A stretch of 64,000 nucleotides of DNA, taken from NCBI GenBank assembly GCA_016716885.1, contig JADJUV010000003.1:62001-126000 (forward strand). The letters run 5' to 3'. Each line of letters starts with the position of its first letter. Positions within the stretch are counted from its first letter, which is position 1. This document shows, piece after piece, positions 27,697 to 36,610 of the stretch. The position numbers and the translations under genes were made by a program. The notes under the pieces were generated by a model. It was not told where the DNA came from and ran no database searches. It saw nothing but the letters and a program-made list of their open reading frames with translations. This DNA comes from Candidatus Trichofilum aggregatum (lineage in GTDB: Bacteria; Chloroflexota; Anaerolineae; Promineifilales; Promineifilaceae).

Positions 27697-28083
27697 ATGA
27701 AAGGTGAACAAACAGTACTCAAAACAATAGATGACTACATCGCCGGTTTTCCAGAAGACGTGCAGGCGATTTTGCAGAAGGTACGGCAGACGATAAAAGC
27801 GGCCGCGCCAAATGCTCAAGAAACCATCAATTATCAAATGCCCACCTTCACCCTAAACGGGAATCTGGTTCATTTTGCGGCCTTCAAGAACCACATCGGA
27901 TTCTATCCGACACCAACGGGGATTGAACAATTCAAGGATGAACTGTCTGTTTATAAAGGGGCCAAGGGGTCGGTGCAGTTTCCGCTTGATAAACCGATGC
28001 CTTATGACCTGATCCACCGGATTGTGGTGTTTCGGGTGGAAGAAGCTGTGGCGCGCGCGGCCGCGAAACGAAGGAAGAAGTAG
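27697..28083 (+). CDS. DUF1801 (YdhG-like) protein, copy 1
   Basis: This 128-residue small cytoplasmic protein has the DUF1801 pattern: TIDDYIAGFPEDVQAILQKV, AAPNAQETINYQMPTFTLNG, then HIGFYPTP and KGSVQFPLDKPMPYDLI. Members of this fold relate to frataxin-like or YdhG proteins, but the function is not established. The start at 27697 has a GGAGGAA site (27685-27691). Copy 2 follows after 27 bases and is about 60 percent alike by eye. Confidence 0.87.
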   Translation: MKGEQTVLKTIDDYIAGFPEDVQAILQKVRQTIKAAAPNAQETINYQMPTFTLNGNLVHFAAFKNHIGFYPTPTGIEQFKDELSVYKGAKGSVQFPLDKPMPYDLIHRIVVFRVEEAVARAAAKRRKK

Positions 28084-28110
28084 CGAAATTGTCTGCTGAA
28101 AGGAGCTATC

Positions 28111-28500
28111 ATGAACCACGATCAAACATCACCCAGAACGATAGATGAGTATATTTTGGGTTTTCCACCTGAGATTCAAGAGATTCTGCAAAAGATAAGG
28201 CAAACGATTCGCAACGCGGCCCCGGAAGCGGTAGAAACGATTAAATACAATATGCCAACCTTTACCCTAAACGGCAATCTGGTCTACTTTGCCGCCTATA
28301 AGAAACATATCGGATTCTATCCGATGCCGACAGGTAGTGAGGAGTTCAATCGGGCACTTGCATTTTACAAAGCAGAAAAGAGCACCATCCAATTTCCTCT
28401 GAGCCAACCCATTCCCTACGACCTAATCAGCCAGATTGTCGCACTTCGGGTGGAAGAAAATGTGGCGCACGCGGCCGCGAAAGGGAAGAAGAAGGGGTAA
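28111..28500 (+). CDS. DUF1801 (YdhG-like) protein, copy 2
   Basis: This 129-residue protein is a tandem paralogue of the preceding gene, with the same blocks (TIDEYILGFPPEIQEILQKI, NMPTFTLNGNLVYFAAYKKH, STIQFPLSQPIPYDLI). Both end in an Ala-Ala-Ala-Lys tail encoded by a GCGGCCGC copy (28057 and 28471). Where copy 1 has the palindrome at 27799, this gene has the near miss GCGGCCCC at 28216. An AAAGGAGC site precedes the start. Confidence 0.87.
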   Translation: MNHDQTSPRTIDEYILGFPPEIQEILQKIRQTIRNAAPEAVETIKYNMPTFTLNGNLVYFAAYKKHIGFYPMPTGSEEFNRALAFYKAEKSTIQFPLSQPIPYDLISQIVALRVEENVAHAAAKGKKKG

Positions 28501-28541
28501 TTGGTGTATTGGTGATTGTTTGGGCAGGAACCGCTGTTGTG

Positions 28542-29238
28542 CTAAGGGGAGTGCCAGACCCAGAGGCCAGCCCATTCGGGAACGCGTTTCCAGTTGTTGA
28601 CAAGAACCCGTTGTCCCATTTCCTCACCAAAGAAGAAGGACATGACCGCGGCCGCGTCCCCCACACTTGCAAACTCATAATCAATCGGGATCACCAGCCG
28701 GGCAAAACCCCACTCGGCCTCTAACCAGGCGTAATACTCCGCCAGTTCCGTACTGGGTGGAGCGGGCGACAACACCCCCGTGCCCATCGTCTCGATGATG
28801 ATGACGATGCCCCCCGGAGCCACCACCCGCCGCATCTCCTGCACCATCCGCCCCATCACCACTTGCCACTGTTGCGCAAACCAGGCCCGGCTGTGCCCCA
28901 TTGACCACCCGGCCGTCACGACATCGAAATGATGAGATGGCAACGGTAAGGCTTGCATATCAGCTTGAGCAAGATAAGTACTGAGTGCTGAGGGCTGAGT
29001 GCTGAGTTGCTCTCTCAGCATGGCGGTGTGGCGGTCGAGGGCGACGAGTTGGGCGACGTGGGTGGCGACGATAGCCGGGATGCGCCCTGTGCCGGTGCCT
29101 AGATCGAGCCATTTTTTGCCGCTGAAAGGGGGTGAGTTGGCGCAACGCGGCCGCGAGCCGACCATCCACATCCGCGCCACTCATCAACCGGGTGTATCCA
29201 TCTGCTTCTTGTTGGTAAATGCGTTGAAAGTGATCCAT
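28542..29238 (-). CDS. Class I SAM-dependent methyltransferase (frameshifted in this sequence)
   Basis: This cytoplasmic small-molecule-type methyltransferase has about 232 residues after repair. The N-terminus MDHFQRIYQQEADGYTRLMS runs to about 29132. The rest continues in another frame with SAM motif I WLDLGTGTGRIPAIVA, motif II VALDRH, and DVVTAGWSMGH. The break lies in a run of five G (29128-29132); one base fewer joins the halves. No DNA-methylase catalytic motif is seen. It is divergent from the aminotransferase gene, with a family B repeat between. Confidence 0.85.
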
Positions 29239-29240
29239 GT

Positions 29241-29303
29241 GTGCGTGGTACGTGGTGCGTGTTTCGTATTACAATTGCCTACGCAACACGCACCACGCAA
29301 CAT
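29241..29303. repeat. Family B repeat between divergent genes
   Basis: GTGCGTGGTACGTGGTGCG and ACGCAACACGCACCACGC form an imperfect inverted repeat in the whole divergent spacer, so promoters of both genes must overlap it or lie within it. Confidence 0.7.
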
Positions 29304-29318
29304 AATTCAGGAGTTGTT

Positions 29319-30433
29319 ATGAACATTCCATCCTTCGCCATTGAACAATTTTTTGCCAAATATGAGTTTACCACGCCTTATCTGCTCTGTGCTTCTGATT
29401 GTGAGAGCATGACGGTGGGGGAACTGCTGGAGTTGGCGGGACGGCCATTAGATGATTTGGGGCGGTTGCACCTGGGGTACACCGAATCGCAGGGGCATCC
29501 GCAGTTGCGCCAGGCCATCGCCGGAACCTATCCGGGATCAGCCCGCATCAGGTGGTGGTAGTGAATGCCCCGGAAGAGGGGATTTACCTGACGATGCGGA
29601 CGCTGTTGGAGCCGGACGATGAGGTGATTGTCACGGCCCCAGCCTATGCTTCATTGCTTCAGGTGGCCGAACATATCTGCGGCCGCGACCACATCCACCT
29701 CTGGCCTATCCAACCCACCGCCCAGGGGTGGCGGCTGGATTTGGCCCACCTGGAAAGCCTCGTCACCGCCAAAACCAAAATGATTGTGGTCAATTTCCCC
29801 CACAACCCCACCGGATGCCTGCCCACTTACGACGAACTGGAAGCGATTGTGTCCATGGCCGAGAAACAGGGCATCTGGCTGTTTTGGGATGAGATGTACC
29901 GGGGCTTGGAGTTGGGTGGACATGAGACGTTGCCCAGCGCGGCCGCGTTCTATGACCGGTGCATCGTGTTAGGGGGGTTGAGCAAGGTGCATGGCCTGCC
30001 CGGTTTACGCAGTGGCTGGGTCATTATTCAGGATGAGGCGGTGCGGAACCAGTTTATCAATTGGAAACATTACACCAGCATCTGCGCGGCCGCGCCCAGC
30101 GAATTTCTGGCTCTGGTGGCCTTGTCGGTGCAAGACAAACTCATCAGCCGCAACCGGGGCATCATCCAGGACAACCTACAGGTAGCGGATGCCTTTTTTG
30201 CCCGCTGGCCGGAACAGTTTGTATGGCGGCGGCCGCAGGCCGGGTCGGTGGCCTTGTTGGGGGTGAAAGTGCCGAGTGCGACAGCCTTTTGCCAGGAGCT
30301 TATCGAGCAGGCGGGCATTTTGCTCCTACCCGGAACCTACCTGGGTTACGATGATCATCATGTGCGCCTGGGCTTAGGCCGACGCAATTTCGCTACCAAC
30401 TTAAGCCGTCTCGATGCTTATTTACAGCGTTAA
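29319..30433 (+). CDS. PLP-dependent class I/II aminotransferase (frameshifted in this sequence)
   Basis: This fold-type I aminotransferase has about 372 residues after repair. The first 70 residues (MNIPSFAIEQFFAKYEFTTP to YTESQGHPQLRQAIAGTYPG) break at 29534-29536, where one missing G explains the shift. The frame then continues VVVVNAPEEGIYL. Visible motifs are NFPHNPTGC (aldimine asparagine region), FWDEMYRG (Asp binding the pyridine ring) and GGLSKVHGLPGLRSGW, with the Schiff-base Lys in LSKVHG. An AGGAG site precedes the ATG. The substrate is unknown. Confidence 0.88.
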
Positions 30434-30584
30434 AAATGGGGAAGAACACAGAGGACACAGAGGGGAAGAAATGGAGTTTCACAGAGAAAAAAGCTTAACT
30501 CGAATTTTTCTGGCTTCTTCGTGAAAATTCAGTTAATTCGTGTCTTAAATTCGTTTTCTGGCTTGAGCAGGTTAAGGTTATAAG
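30434..30584. repeat. Repeat-like spacer
   Basis: The spacer holds GAACACAGAGGACACAGAGG and TTCGTGAAAATTCAGTTAAT words related to family E. No gene or clear promoter was seen. Confidence 0.4.
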
Positions 30585-31155
30585 ATGCACTTTACTTCGC
30601 TACAAGAGTTACACAAATGGCTGACAGCCAAAGGGATTGACACCACCATCTGGGGACAGTTGGAAGGCACGAAGGCGGTTCTGCATCTGTGGGATGAAAT
30701 TGTGGCCGGGGAGACAGTGTTACAGGACGAGCCGCCTTTGCGGATTGTGGATGCGGTGGAGATCATCATCCGGCAGGGGGAGTTGATTTTGGTAGAGGTA
30801 GCCCAGGAGATGGTGGGAGGATGGACGCGGCCGCGGCATTTTCCCCCTTCCGAAAAAAATCAAACGGGGTGAAACCTACCAGCAAGCAGCTATTCGGGGC
30901 CTATATGAAGAACTCAACATCCATCCCATGGCCATTACCCTACAAACTGAGACCCACCACCAATATCAGCACCAAATCCCGTCCATGTCCTACCCTGGTC
31001 TCGACACCCTCTACCAACTTCACAGCATCGAGGCCCATGTGGTGGGACTCCCCGCTGGCAACTTCATTACCAACGAAGCGGCGGAAAACAGCCACGATCC
31101 TGTCACTCGCCATCATTGGGCCTGGCTGCGGCCGCAAGAGTCACCAGTCTCTTAG
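30585..31155 (+). CDS. Nudix-like protein (frameshifted in this sequence)
   Basis: This protein has about 189 residues after repair. The first part ends GGWTRPRHFPPSEKNQTG because of a run of seven A (30853-30859). With one A fewer it reads FPPSEKIKRGETYQQAAIRG, followed by LYEELNI. That resembles a Nudix box with the usual REUxEE replaced by RGLYEE, and the first box Gly is also replaced, so catalysis is uncertain. The C-terminal end is encoded at the edge of a family A repeat. No strong ribosome-binding site is visible. Confidence 0.6.
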
Positions 31156-31230
31156 TCTCTCAGTCTCCTGGTTATATAAGACTGGAGACTGCGAGATTAA
31201 GAGACTGAGAGACTGAGAGATTGAGAGACT
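31141..31230. repeat. Family A inverted repeat between convergent genes
   Basis: CAGTCTCTTAGTCTCTCAG on one side and GAGATTAAGAGACTGAGAG on the other surround a short AT-rich centre (TGGTTATATAAG). The block spans the ends of the convergent Nudix-like and methyltransferase genes and could fold into a long hairpin. It contains no CRISPR-like unit and spacer structure. Confidence 0.75.
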
Positions 31231-31819
31231 ACCACAGCCTCGGCACATACCGCCCCGTTCGGGCCATGTATTGCCGGTATGTTTCACCAAAGGTTTCGAT
31301 GAGGCGGGCTTCCTCTTTCGGTGTACGTAAGACGAGGAAGCTCATGAAGGCCAACATACCCACCGACACCGGCCACAACGCCGTCACCAACCCAATGCCC
31401 AGATAAGCCATGGTACCCACTGTGTAAAGCGGATGGCGCACCCAGCGATACGGGCCATGTGTCACCAGTGTGGCTCCTTCACGGGTAGATTGAGTGGGTG
31501 AAACATTCAGCCCCAAGCTGATATAAACCCAATAGATGAGGGGGATAGCCAGCAGCAGAAGCGCTGCCCCCACACCCCGTAACCACATAGGCAGGGGAAG
31601 CTGTACCCAGGCCACCCACTCAGGATTGACCACATAAGCAAAAATAAAGCCCCAGATAATTAGACTGAACAGGCGCATGACCCGGACAATGCCCAGCCCT
31701 TCCTTGCTGCGCAATTGACCGGCCTTCTTTTCCGCCCGGTGACGGAAGGTGAAAGCAATGCTAAAGCTAAGGATGAAGATGACGGCGATGAGAATACGGA
31801 AAAGTGTTTCGTAAGACAT
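31229..31819 (-). CDS. Isoprenylcysteine carboxyl methyltransferase-family membrane protein
   Basis: This 196-residue integral membrane methyltransferase of the ICMT/PEMT type has the signature region LVTHGPYRWVRHPLYTVGTM near residue 123 and the SAM-contacting KEEARLIETFGETYRQYM near the C-terminus, between five or so hydrophobic helices. Bacterial members act on unknown substrates, probably lipids or isoprenoids. A family C/C2 repeat lies directly upstream. Confidence 0.88.
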   Translation of the reverse strand: MSYETLFRILIAVIFILSFSIAFTFRHRAEKKAGQLRSKEGLGIVRVMRLFSLIIWGFIFAYVVNPEWVAWVQLPLPMWLRGVGAALLLLAIPLIYWVYISLGLNVSPTQSTREGATLVTHGPYRWVRHPLYTVGTMAYLGIGLVTALWPVSVGMLAFMSFLVLRTPKEEARLIETFGETYRQYMARTGRYVPRLW

Positions 31820-31833
31820 AAGTTACTCCTTGA

Positions 31834-31908
31834 GTCGTTTTGAGTTTCAAGTTTCAAGTTTCAGGTTTCAAGTTCCTCTGAGTTCCCAGAAGTTCCTAGA
31901 GTTTCCCT
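31834..31908. repeat. Family C and C2 repeat
   Basis: Iterated GAGTTTCAAGTTTCAAG words (family C) pass into GAGTTCCCAGAAGTTCC words (family C2) in the spacer between the two minus-strand membrane-protein genes. Confidence 0.7.
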
Positions 31909-32428
31909 ACCAAATGAGGGAACCAACCCCACCCAATACCAGACCCATAACCAGGCAAAAGCCTATGCCGATTAAGAAAGCGCGGAAGTGATAGCGCAAT
32001 TGGTAGCCATAATTGTGGTATTCCGTCATATCTGCGGTGCCGGGTAGGATAAAAAATGATGGTTGTAGCAGAACGCCAAAGAACCAATCTACAATGAGCA
32101 AGTCGGCCAGGTTGAAGAGGAAAACCATGATGAAGGTAGTCAGGAACGCGGCCGCGAAGCTCACATTCCCTATTTCTCCAGCTAATTGCCCCAAAGCCAC
32201 CAGTGGAAAACCAAATACCACCGGGAAAAAGATCAGTGAAAACCAGGCACGTTGCTTCTTGGCCTTCGCACTCATCGGCCCAAACCGGTCCTTAACGGCA
32301 TCTGGAAAATCATTTAACCAGATTTCAGCGTTGAGCCAGACACTGAATAAAATCAACCCCGCCAACACGAAAGCATAAACCCCACCATACATAAGGCTAT
32401 GTTGTACGATAACAGTCATATCTATCAT
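31907..32428 (-). CDS. Hypothetical multi-pass membrane protein
   Basis: The protein has 173 residues and about four hydrophobic helices; I do not recognise the family. Hydrophilic parts include FPDAVKDRFGPMSAKAKKQR after the first helix and ADMTEYHNYGYQLRYHFRA before the last. The ATG at 32428 is chosen for its CAGGAGAAAGGGC site. Two adjacent copies of a palindromic operator lie about 36 bases upstream, so a dedicated repressor probably controls it. A metal-related role is a guess from the operator only. Confidence 0.7.
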   Translation of the reverse strand: MIDMTVIVQHSLMYGGVYAFVLAGLILFSVWLNAEIWLNDFPDAVKDRFGPMSAKAKKQRAWFSLIFFPVVFGFPLVALGQLAGEIGNVSFAAAFLTTFIMVFLFNLADLLIVDWFFGVLLQPSFFILPGTADMTEYHNYGYQLRYHFRAFLIGIGFCLVMGLVLGGVGSLIW

Positions 32429-32458
32429 GCCCTTTCTCCTGATATACAGCCTCAATCG

Positions 32459-32500
32459 AATAATTTAGGCGTACCTAAATTTAGGCACGCCTAAATTATT
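32459..32500 (-). promoter_or_regulatory. Double palindromic operator, DtxR/MntR-like
   Basis: Two directly adjacent 16-bp units, TTTAGGCGTACCTAAA (32464-32479) and TTTAGGCACGCCTAAA (32480-32495), together form a 42-bp near-perfect inverted repeat. The TTTAGG-N4-CCTAAA layout resembles operators of metal-dependent DtxR/MntR-type repressors. It lies upstream of the minus-strand membrane-protein gene. No such regulator is in the window, so the assignment is by similarity only. Confidence 0.6.
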
Positions 32501-32530
32501 CATAAAATGAGCGCTCTGTCAAGTAGGCAA

Positions 32531-32569
32531 TAAAAAAGACCGTCAGAATCAAAAGATTCTGACGGTCTT
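32531..32569 (-). terminator. Terminator after the LysM lipoprotein gene
   Basis: A perfect 15-bp stem (32536-32550 with 32555-32569, loop AAAA) is followed by a T run on the minus strand. Confidence 0.9.
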
Positions 32570-32622
32570 ACTGGTTGTGTCGTCCTGTATGCAGACCAGG
32601 TAACGTTTAGGATTTAGCGGGT

Positions 32623-33597
32623 TTAACTACCGCCGGGAATGACCAATGTTTGGCCGGGGAAAATGACATAGGGGGCAGTGATGTTATTGGCTTCAGCAAT
32701 TTGAGTCCAAACAACCCCATAGTGCAAAGAAATGAGGAACAGGGTCTCGCCTTGTTTGACCACATGGGAAAATTGCGGGGCCGGGCCAGGGGTGTTGCTA
32801 GGGATTTTGAGAACCTGACCAGGATAGATGAGGTTGGGATTCACGACCCCATTGGCTTCGGCAATTTGCACCCAACTGATACCATACGCGGCCGCGATCA
32901 TCCCCAATGTATCGCCCTGCTTCACCGTATACAACTGCTCACCAGGCGTGGGCGTAGGGGTTGGTGTGCCAGCGGCAGGAATCTTGATGACCTGGCCTGG
33001 GGTGACGTAGTTGGGGTTAGTGATGCCATTGTATTGGGCCAATACAGTCCAGGAATAGCCATATTGCAGACCAATGCGGTACAGGCTTTCACCCAATGCT
33101 ACGGTATGGTTGACTTCAGTTGCAGGGGGAGTGCCCGTTGTGGGGGCGACCGTGTCACCTGTCGCCGTTTCTCCCGCTGTCGTATCACCAGTGGTCGTAA
33201 CAACAGGTGTCGTCGAAACATCAGGGGTAGCTGTAACAACGGGGGTGGCCGTTACTTCAGCCACGGGAGTTGCGGCATCCTCAGTAGTCGTCTCACCGAC
33301 AGCCGGGGTGGCAACCACCTCATCAGCACCCTCGGTCGCTTCAGGGGTTACCTCAGCCGGTTGGGGAGGGGTTATTGTGCTTGCATCGCCGGTGGTATCA
33401 GTACCGCCACCGGTTGTACCGGTGGTATCAGTGGAAGTGGTATCCGTTATGACACCGGTCCCGGTGGTATCAGATGCAGGTGACGGTGTAGGCGTTTCAT
33501 CTTGCCCAGGGCGAGCCGGGCGGGTACAAGCAGCCAGCACCAATGATAATAGTACAATTAGCGTAACAATGAGCCATCTACCTGGACGAACCTTCAT
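32623..33597 (-). CDS. LysM-repeat lipoprotein
   Basis: This 324-residue exported lipoprotein has a signal peptide with lipobox LVLAAC. A Thr/Val/Pro-rich low-complexity linker of about 120 residues follows. Three LysM modules complete the protein (HTVALGESLYRIGLQYGYSW, YTVKQGDTLGMIAAAYGISW, HVVKQGETLFLISLHYGVVW), each ending in PGQ..(I/V)P. LysM modules bind glycans such as peptidoglycan, so a cell-surface binding role is likely; no enzymatic domain is present. The ATG at 33597 has a GGGAGG site; the longer open frame to 33642 is not needed. Confidence 0.9.
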   Translation of the reverse strand: MKVRPGRWLIVTLIVLLSLVLAACTRPARPGQDETPTPSPASDTTGTGVITDTTSTDTTGTTGGGTDTTGDASTITPPQPAEVTPEATEGADEVVATPAVGETTTEDAATPVAEVTATPVVTATPDVSTTPVVTTTGDTTAGETATGDTVAPTTGTPPATEVNHTVALGESLYRIGLQYGYSWTVLAQYNGITNPNYVTPGQVIKIPAAGTPTPTPTPGEQLYTVKQGDTLGMIAAAYGISWVQIAEANGVVNPNLIYPGQVLKIPSNTPGPAPQFSHVVKQGETLFLISLHYGVVWTQIAEANNITAPYVIFPGQTLVIPGGS

Positions 33598-33734
33598 TTT
33601 ACAAACCTCCCTCATCTCATGTTTTGCATCATTAAAAACCACATAAGTTGAGCCATGACCACGAGTTTCAACTTTCCATAATATAACATGCTTTCAATAT
33701 TACGTAAAGTAGTGGCCCTGACTTTGTCTGAAAA

Positions 33735-34157
33735 TTACCATAACTCGGTGCCACTAAGAACATCCCCAAAGGCTGCGGCCGCTCTGGCAATAGCCACCAG
33801 CACCATCCCCATCTTGGCATTTTTGTCTACCATGGCGGCTAAGGCGGCATTTTGATTAATGGGGTACACAATGATAGCTCCCTCGCCCCCTTCAATGAGA
33901 AGCCGCTCCATTTGTCCCTGAGCCAGTCGGCCCAACGTTTGTTCACCCAAGGCAATTAACGCGGCCGCCATCGCCGCCACTTGAGAAGTAGATGACATAT
34001 CAATGGCAGAGGCTAAGCTGCTTTGCTCACTAGGAGGGTAAGCGGCTACGACGAACCCCTCAATACTGACGATAACAGTGCCCATAATACCCGGCACAGC
34101 CTCAGTCAGTTGCCGCAGTCGATCTTCTAAAATATTAACGCGATAAATGTTGACCAT
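33735..34157 (-). CDS. Roadblock/LC7-domain protein
   Basis: This 140-residue single Roadblock/LC7 domain of the MglB type contains LEDRLRQLTEAVPGIMGTVI, then VSIEGFVVAAYPP and GAIIVYPINQNAALAAMVDK. Such proteins dimerise and act as GTPase-activating or scaffold partners of small Ras-like GTPases. A candidate GTPase partner is encoded at 55191-55739. It stands alone here; hutU lies downstream on the same strand after about 100 bases. Confidence 0.9.
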   Translation of the reverse strand: MVNIYRVNILEDRLRQLTEAVPGIMGTVIVSIEGFVVAAYPPSEQSSLASAIDMSSTSQVAAMAAALIALGEQTLGRLAQGQMERLLIEGGEGAIIVYPINQNAALAAMVDKNAKMGMVLVAIARAAAAFGDVLSGTELW

Positions 34158-34260
34158 GAAAGCCCCATGTGGGGTGACTGAGAGGTAAATAAATTACGAC
34201 TCAGGTTGTCCCCGAATAGACCAGCTCTACGACAGTCAACCCTCTGCTAACTACCAGGGT

Positions 34261-35907
34261 CTATGGGAGCATAGGAATTTTGACGCCCCGCTCACGAGCC
34301 ACATCAATGGCCCGCTGATAGCCGGCATCGACATGCCGGACAACCCCCATCCCCGGGTCTACGGTGAGAACGCGCTCCAGACGCGCGGCCGCGGCCGCGG
34401 TTCCATCCGCTACAATCACCTGCCCGGCATGAAGACTATAACCGATACCCACACCGCCGCCATGATGAAAGCTCACCCATGTAGCGCCGCTGGCGGTGTT
34501 AATCAACGCATTCAAAATCGGCCAGTCACCAATGGCATCTGAGCCATCCTGCATTTTTTCCGTTTCCCGGTTCGGGCTGGCCACAGAACCGGCATCAAGA
34601 TGGTCACGGCCAATCACGATGGGTGCTTTAACCTTGCCCTGAGCCACCAGTTCATTAAATAGTAATCCGGCTTTGGCTCGTTCGCCATATCCTAGCCAAC
34701 AGATGCGGGCCGGGAGTCCCTGGAAATGCACCTTTTCTTGAGCCAGTTTAATCCAACGGTGCAATGGCTCATCATCCGGGAACAGCTCCAGAATAGCCTG
34801 ATCCGTCACATAAATATCTTCCGGATCACCACTCAAGGCGACCCAACGGAATGGCCCTTTGCCTTCACAGAAGAGGGGGCGAATATAAGCGGGAATAAAA
34901 CCAGGGTAACTAAAGGCATCGGCAACACCGGCATCAAAAGCCCGCTGACGCAAATTGTTGCCATAGTCAAAAACAATGGCTCCCCGTTTTTGCATCTCAA
35001 CCATGGCGGCACAATGTTGGGCCATACTCAGCCCAGACAAACGGATAAATTCTGGCCGATCCTGGTCACGCAGGAGTTTGCCCTCAGCAAAGCTGAGGTT
35101 GTGGGGGAAATAGGCCAAATAATCATGGGCGGATGTCTGATCGGTGACGATGTCAGGAATGGCATTACGGGCTACCAGTTCGGGGAATACATCGGCGGCA
35201 TTGGCGATGAGGCCGATGGAACGAGGTAAACCCTGCTCGGTGTAATAGCGGACGCGGGCCAAAGCTTCATCCAAATCCTCAGACACTTCATCCAGATAAC
35301 GATGCTCTAATCGCCGTCTGGCCCGCCATTCATCTACCTCAACGATAAGCCCTACGCCTTCGTTCATCGTGACAGCCAGGGGTTGGGCGCCCCCCATTTC
35401 ACCCAGGCCAGCGGTAAGTACCCATTTTCCTTTGAGGGAAGGCCAGCCAGCCGCATGGGCCGCGGCCGCGAACGTTTCATACGTTCCCTGTAAAATTCCC
35501 TGTGTGCCAATGTAAATCCAACTCCCGGCGGTCATCTGCCCATACATGATAAGCCCTTCGGCTTCCCACTTGTCAAAATTTTCCTGGGTGGCCCAGTGGG
35601 GAACCATGTTGGAGTTAGCAATCAAGACGCGGGGTGCATCCGCATGGGTGCGAAACACAGCCACGGGTTTTCCACTTTGCACCAGCAGGGTTTCGTCATT
35701 TTCTAGCTGACGTAGGCTTTCTAAGATGGCTTCAAAAGCGGGCCAATTACGAGCAGCGCGGCCGCGGCCGCCATAAACAATCAAATTATCGGGATCCCCC
35801 GCTACTTCCGGGTCCAGATTGTTCTGCAACATACGATAGGCCGCTTCTTGTAACCAACCTTTACACGTCAGCGTCGTTCCTCGGGGTGCGCGTATCACTC
35901 GGCTCAT
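34261..35907 (-). CDS. hutU: Urocanate hydratase
   Basis: This 548-residue enzyme of histidine degradation turns urocanate into imidazolonepropionate using tightly bound NAD. Conserved features are YGGRGRAARNWPAF near residue 45, the NAD-binding ANAADVFPELV region, the active-site Cys in PLFCEGKGPFRW, and FHHGGGVGIGYSLHAG near residue 475. The ATG at 35907 has an AAGGATGA site. No other hut gene is nearby, so the pathway must be completed elsewhere. Confidence 0.95.
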   Translation of the reverse strand: MSRVIRAPRGTTLTCKGWLQEAAYRMLQNNLDPEVAGDPDNLIVYGGRGRAARNWPAFEAILESLRQLENDETLLVQSGKPVAVFRTHADAPRVLIANSNMVPHWATQENFDKWEAEGLIMYGQMTAGSWIYIGTQGILQGTYETFAAAAHAAGWPSLKGKWVLTAGLGEMGGAQPLAVTMNEGVGLIVEVDEWRARRRLEHRYLDEVSEDLDEALARVRYYTEQGLPRSIGLIANAADVFPELVARNAIPDIVTDQTSAHDYLAYFPHNLSFAEGKLLRDQDRPEFIRLSGLSMAQHCAAMVEMQKRGAIVFDYGNNLRQRAFDAGVADAFSYPGFIPAYIRPLFCEGKGPFRWVALSGDPEDIYVTDQAILELFPDDEPLHRWIKLAQEKVHFQGLPARICWLGYGERAKAGLLFNELVAQGKVKAPIVIGRDHLDAGSVASPNRETEKMQDGSDAIGDWPILNALINTASGATWVSFHHGGGVGIGYSLHAGQVIVADGTAAAAARLERVLTVDPGMGVVRHVDAGYQRAIDVARERGVKIPMLP

Positions 35908-36610
35908 TGATTTGTCATCCTTATACTCTTGGGAGAAATAGATAAAGTCGTTGTAACTGTCCTGGTTCTCAAGCAATAAACTGCCAAAACGCCAAGCAAT
36001 CGCTCAAGTCCTTTGCATTCTTTGTGTCTTTGCAGTGAATAGTCACATTCAGACAATCATTTGGGCTTTTTGTTCGTCGTGACCGCTTTAGCGGGCTAAC
36101 GCGGTCACGACAAACAAAATCGGGTCTTTAGGATTTCGCGGGGTGAGCGTACTGTAAGGGCAACCCTTGTGGTTGCCCTCGTCTAAGCAGGCACAAGGCC
36201 AACCCCTGCCCCACCCCAATCATTTTACCTTGAGGTCTACATAACAATGGATGTAACCAGGCAGTCTCTAGGAAAAAATCGCCCGTCTGAGGTGACCAAG
36301 TTAAACTGTTCAATGAGGAAAGTCGAAAAGCCTCACCCTACTTTTATAATTATCGATAGGTTACTGCTTATCTGATAAGGTCATAAAATTTTAACGGCTT
36401 TTACAACAAAAGGGATTATATTATGAGCAGGAAGGGTGTCAAAACCCACTCCCTCATGTTATACTCATTTTATGTTTGATCCCGTTCTCAGGAGGGTTTG
36501 CCAGCTTGGCTCCCGTAATTTGCATTGTAACCTGCGTCACCATAATCAAACTAGAGCCTGTACGCTTAATTACTACCCAGGTTTAAATCCACATTTCGAG
36601 CACACGACCT
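35908..36610. other. Long spacer with hairpins between divergent hutU and a response regulator
   Basis: No gene was seen in about 700 bases. The stretch includes a family E-like tail (TCCTTTGCATTCTTTGTG, about 36002-36019), a 19-bp palindrome at 36067-36119 and a 9-bp hairpin (AGGGCAACC with its complement, 36157-36179). An AT-rich part near 36380-36470 has a possible TATACT box at 36459-36464 ahead of the regulator gene. Confidence 0.5.
36067..36119. repeat. Palindromic repeat, copy 1
   Basis: Arms TTTTGTTCGTCGTGACCGC (36067-36085) and its near-perfect complement (36101-36119) flank a GC-rich 15-base loop. A related palindrome with GTGAYCGCT and AGCGGTCAC cores lies at 40438-40473. Confidence 0.65.

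Noticed and set aside
28542..29238. Methyltransferase at 28.5-29.2 kb as the enzyme that modifies GCGGCCGC
   Set aside because: It has only the small-molecule class I SAM fold; no DNA-cytosine or adenine methylase catalytic motif is visible.
31141..31230. CRISPR-like array
   Set aside because: The repeats are imperfect 10-15-base words in head-to-head orientation without regular spacers. They match family A blocks elsewhere, and no cas gene is present.
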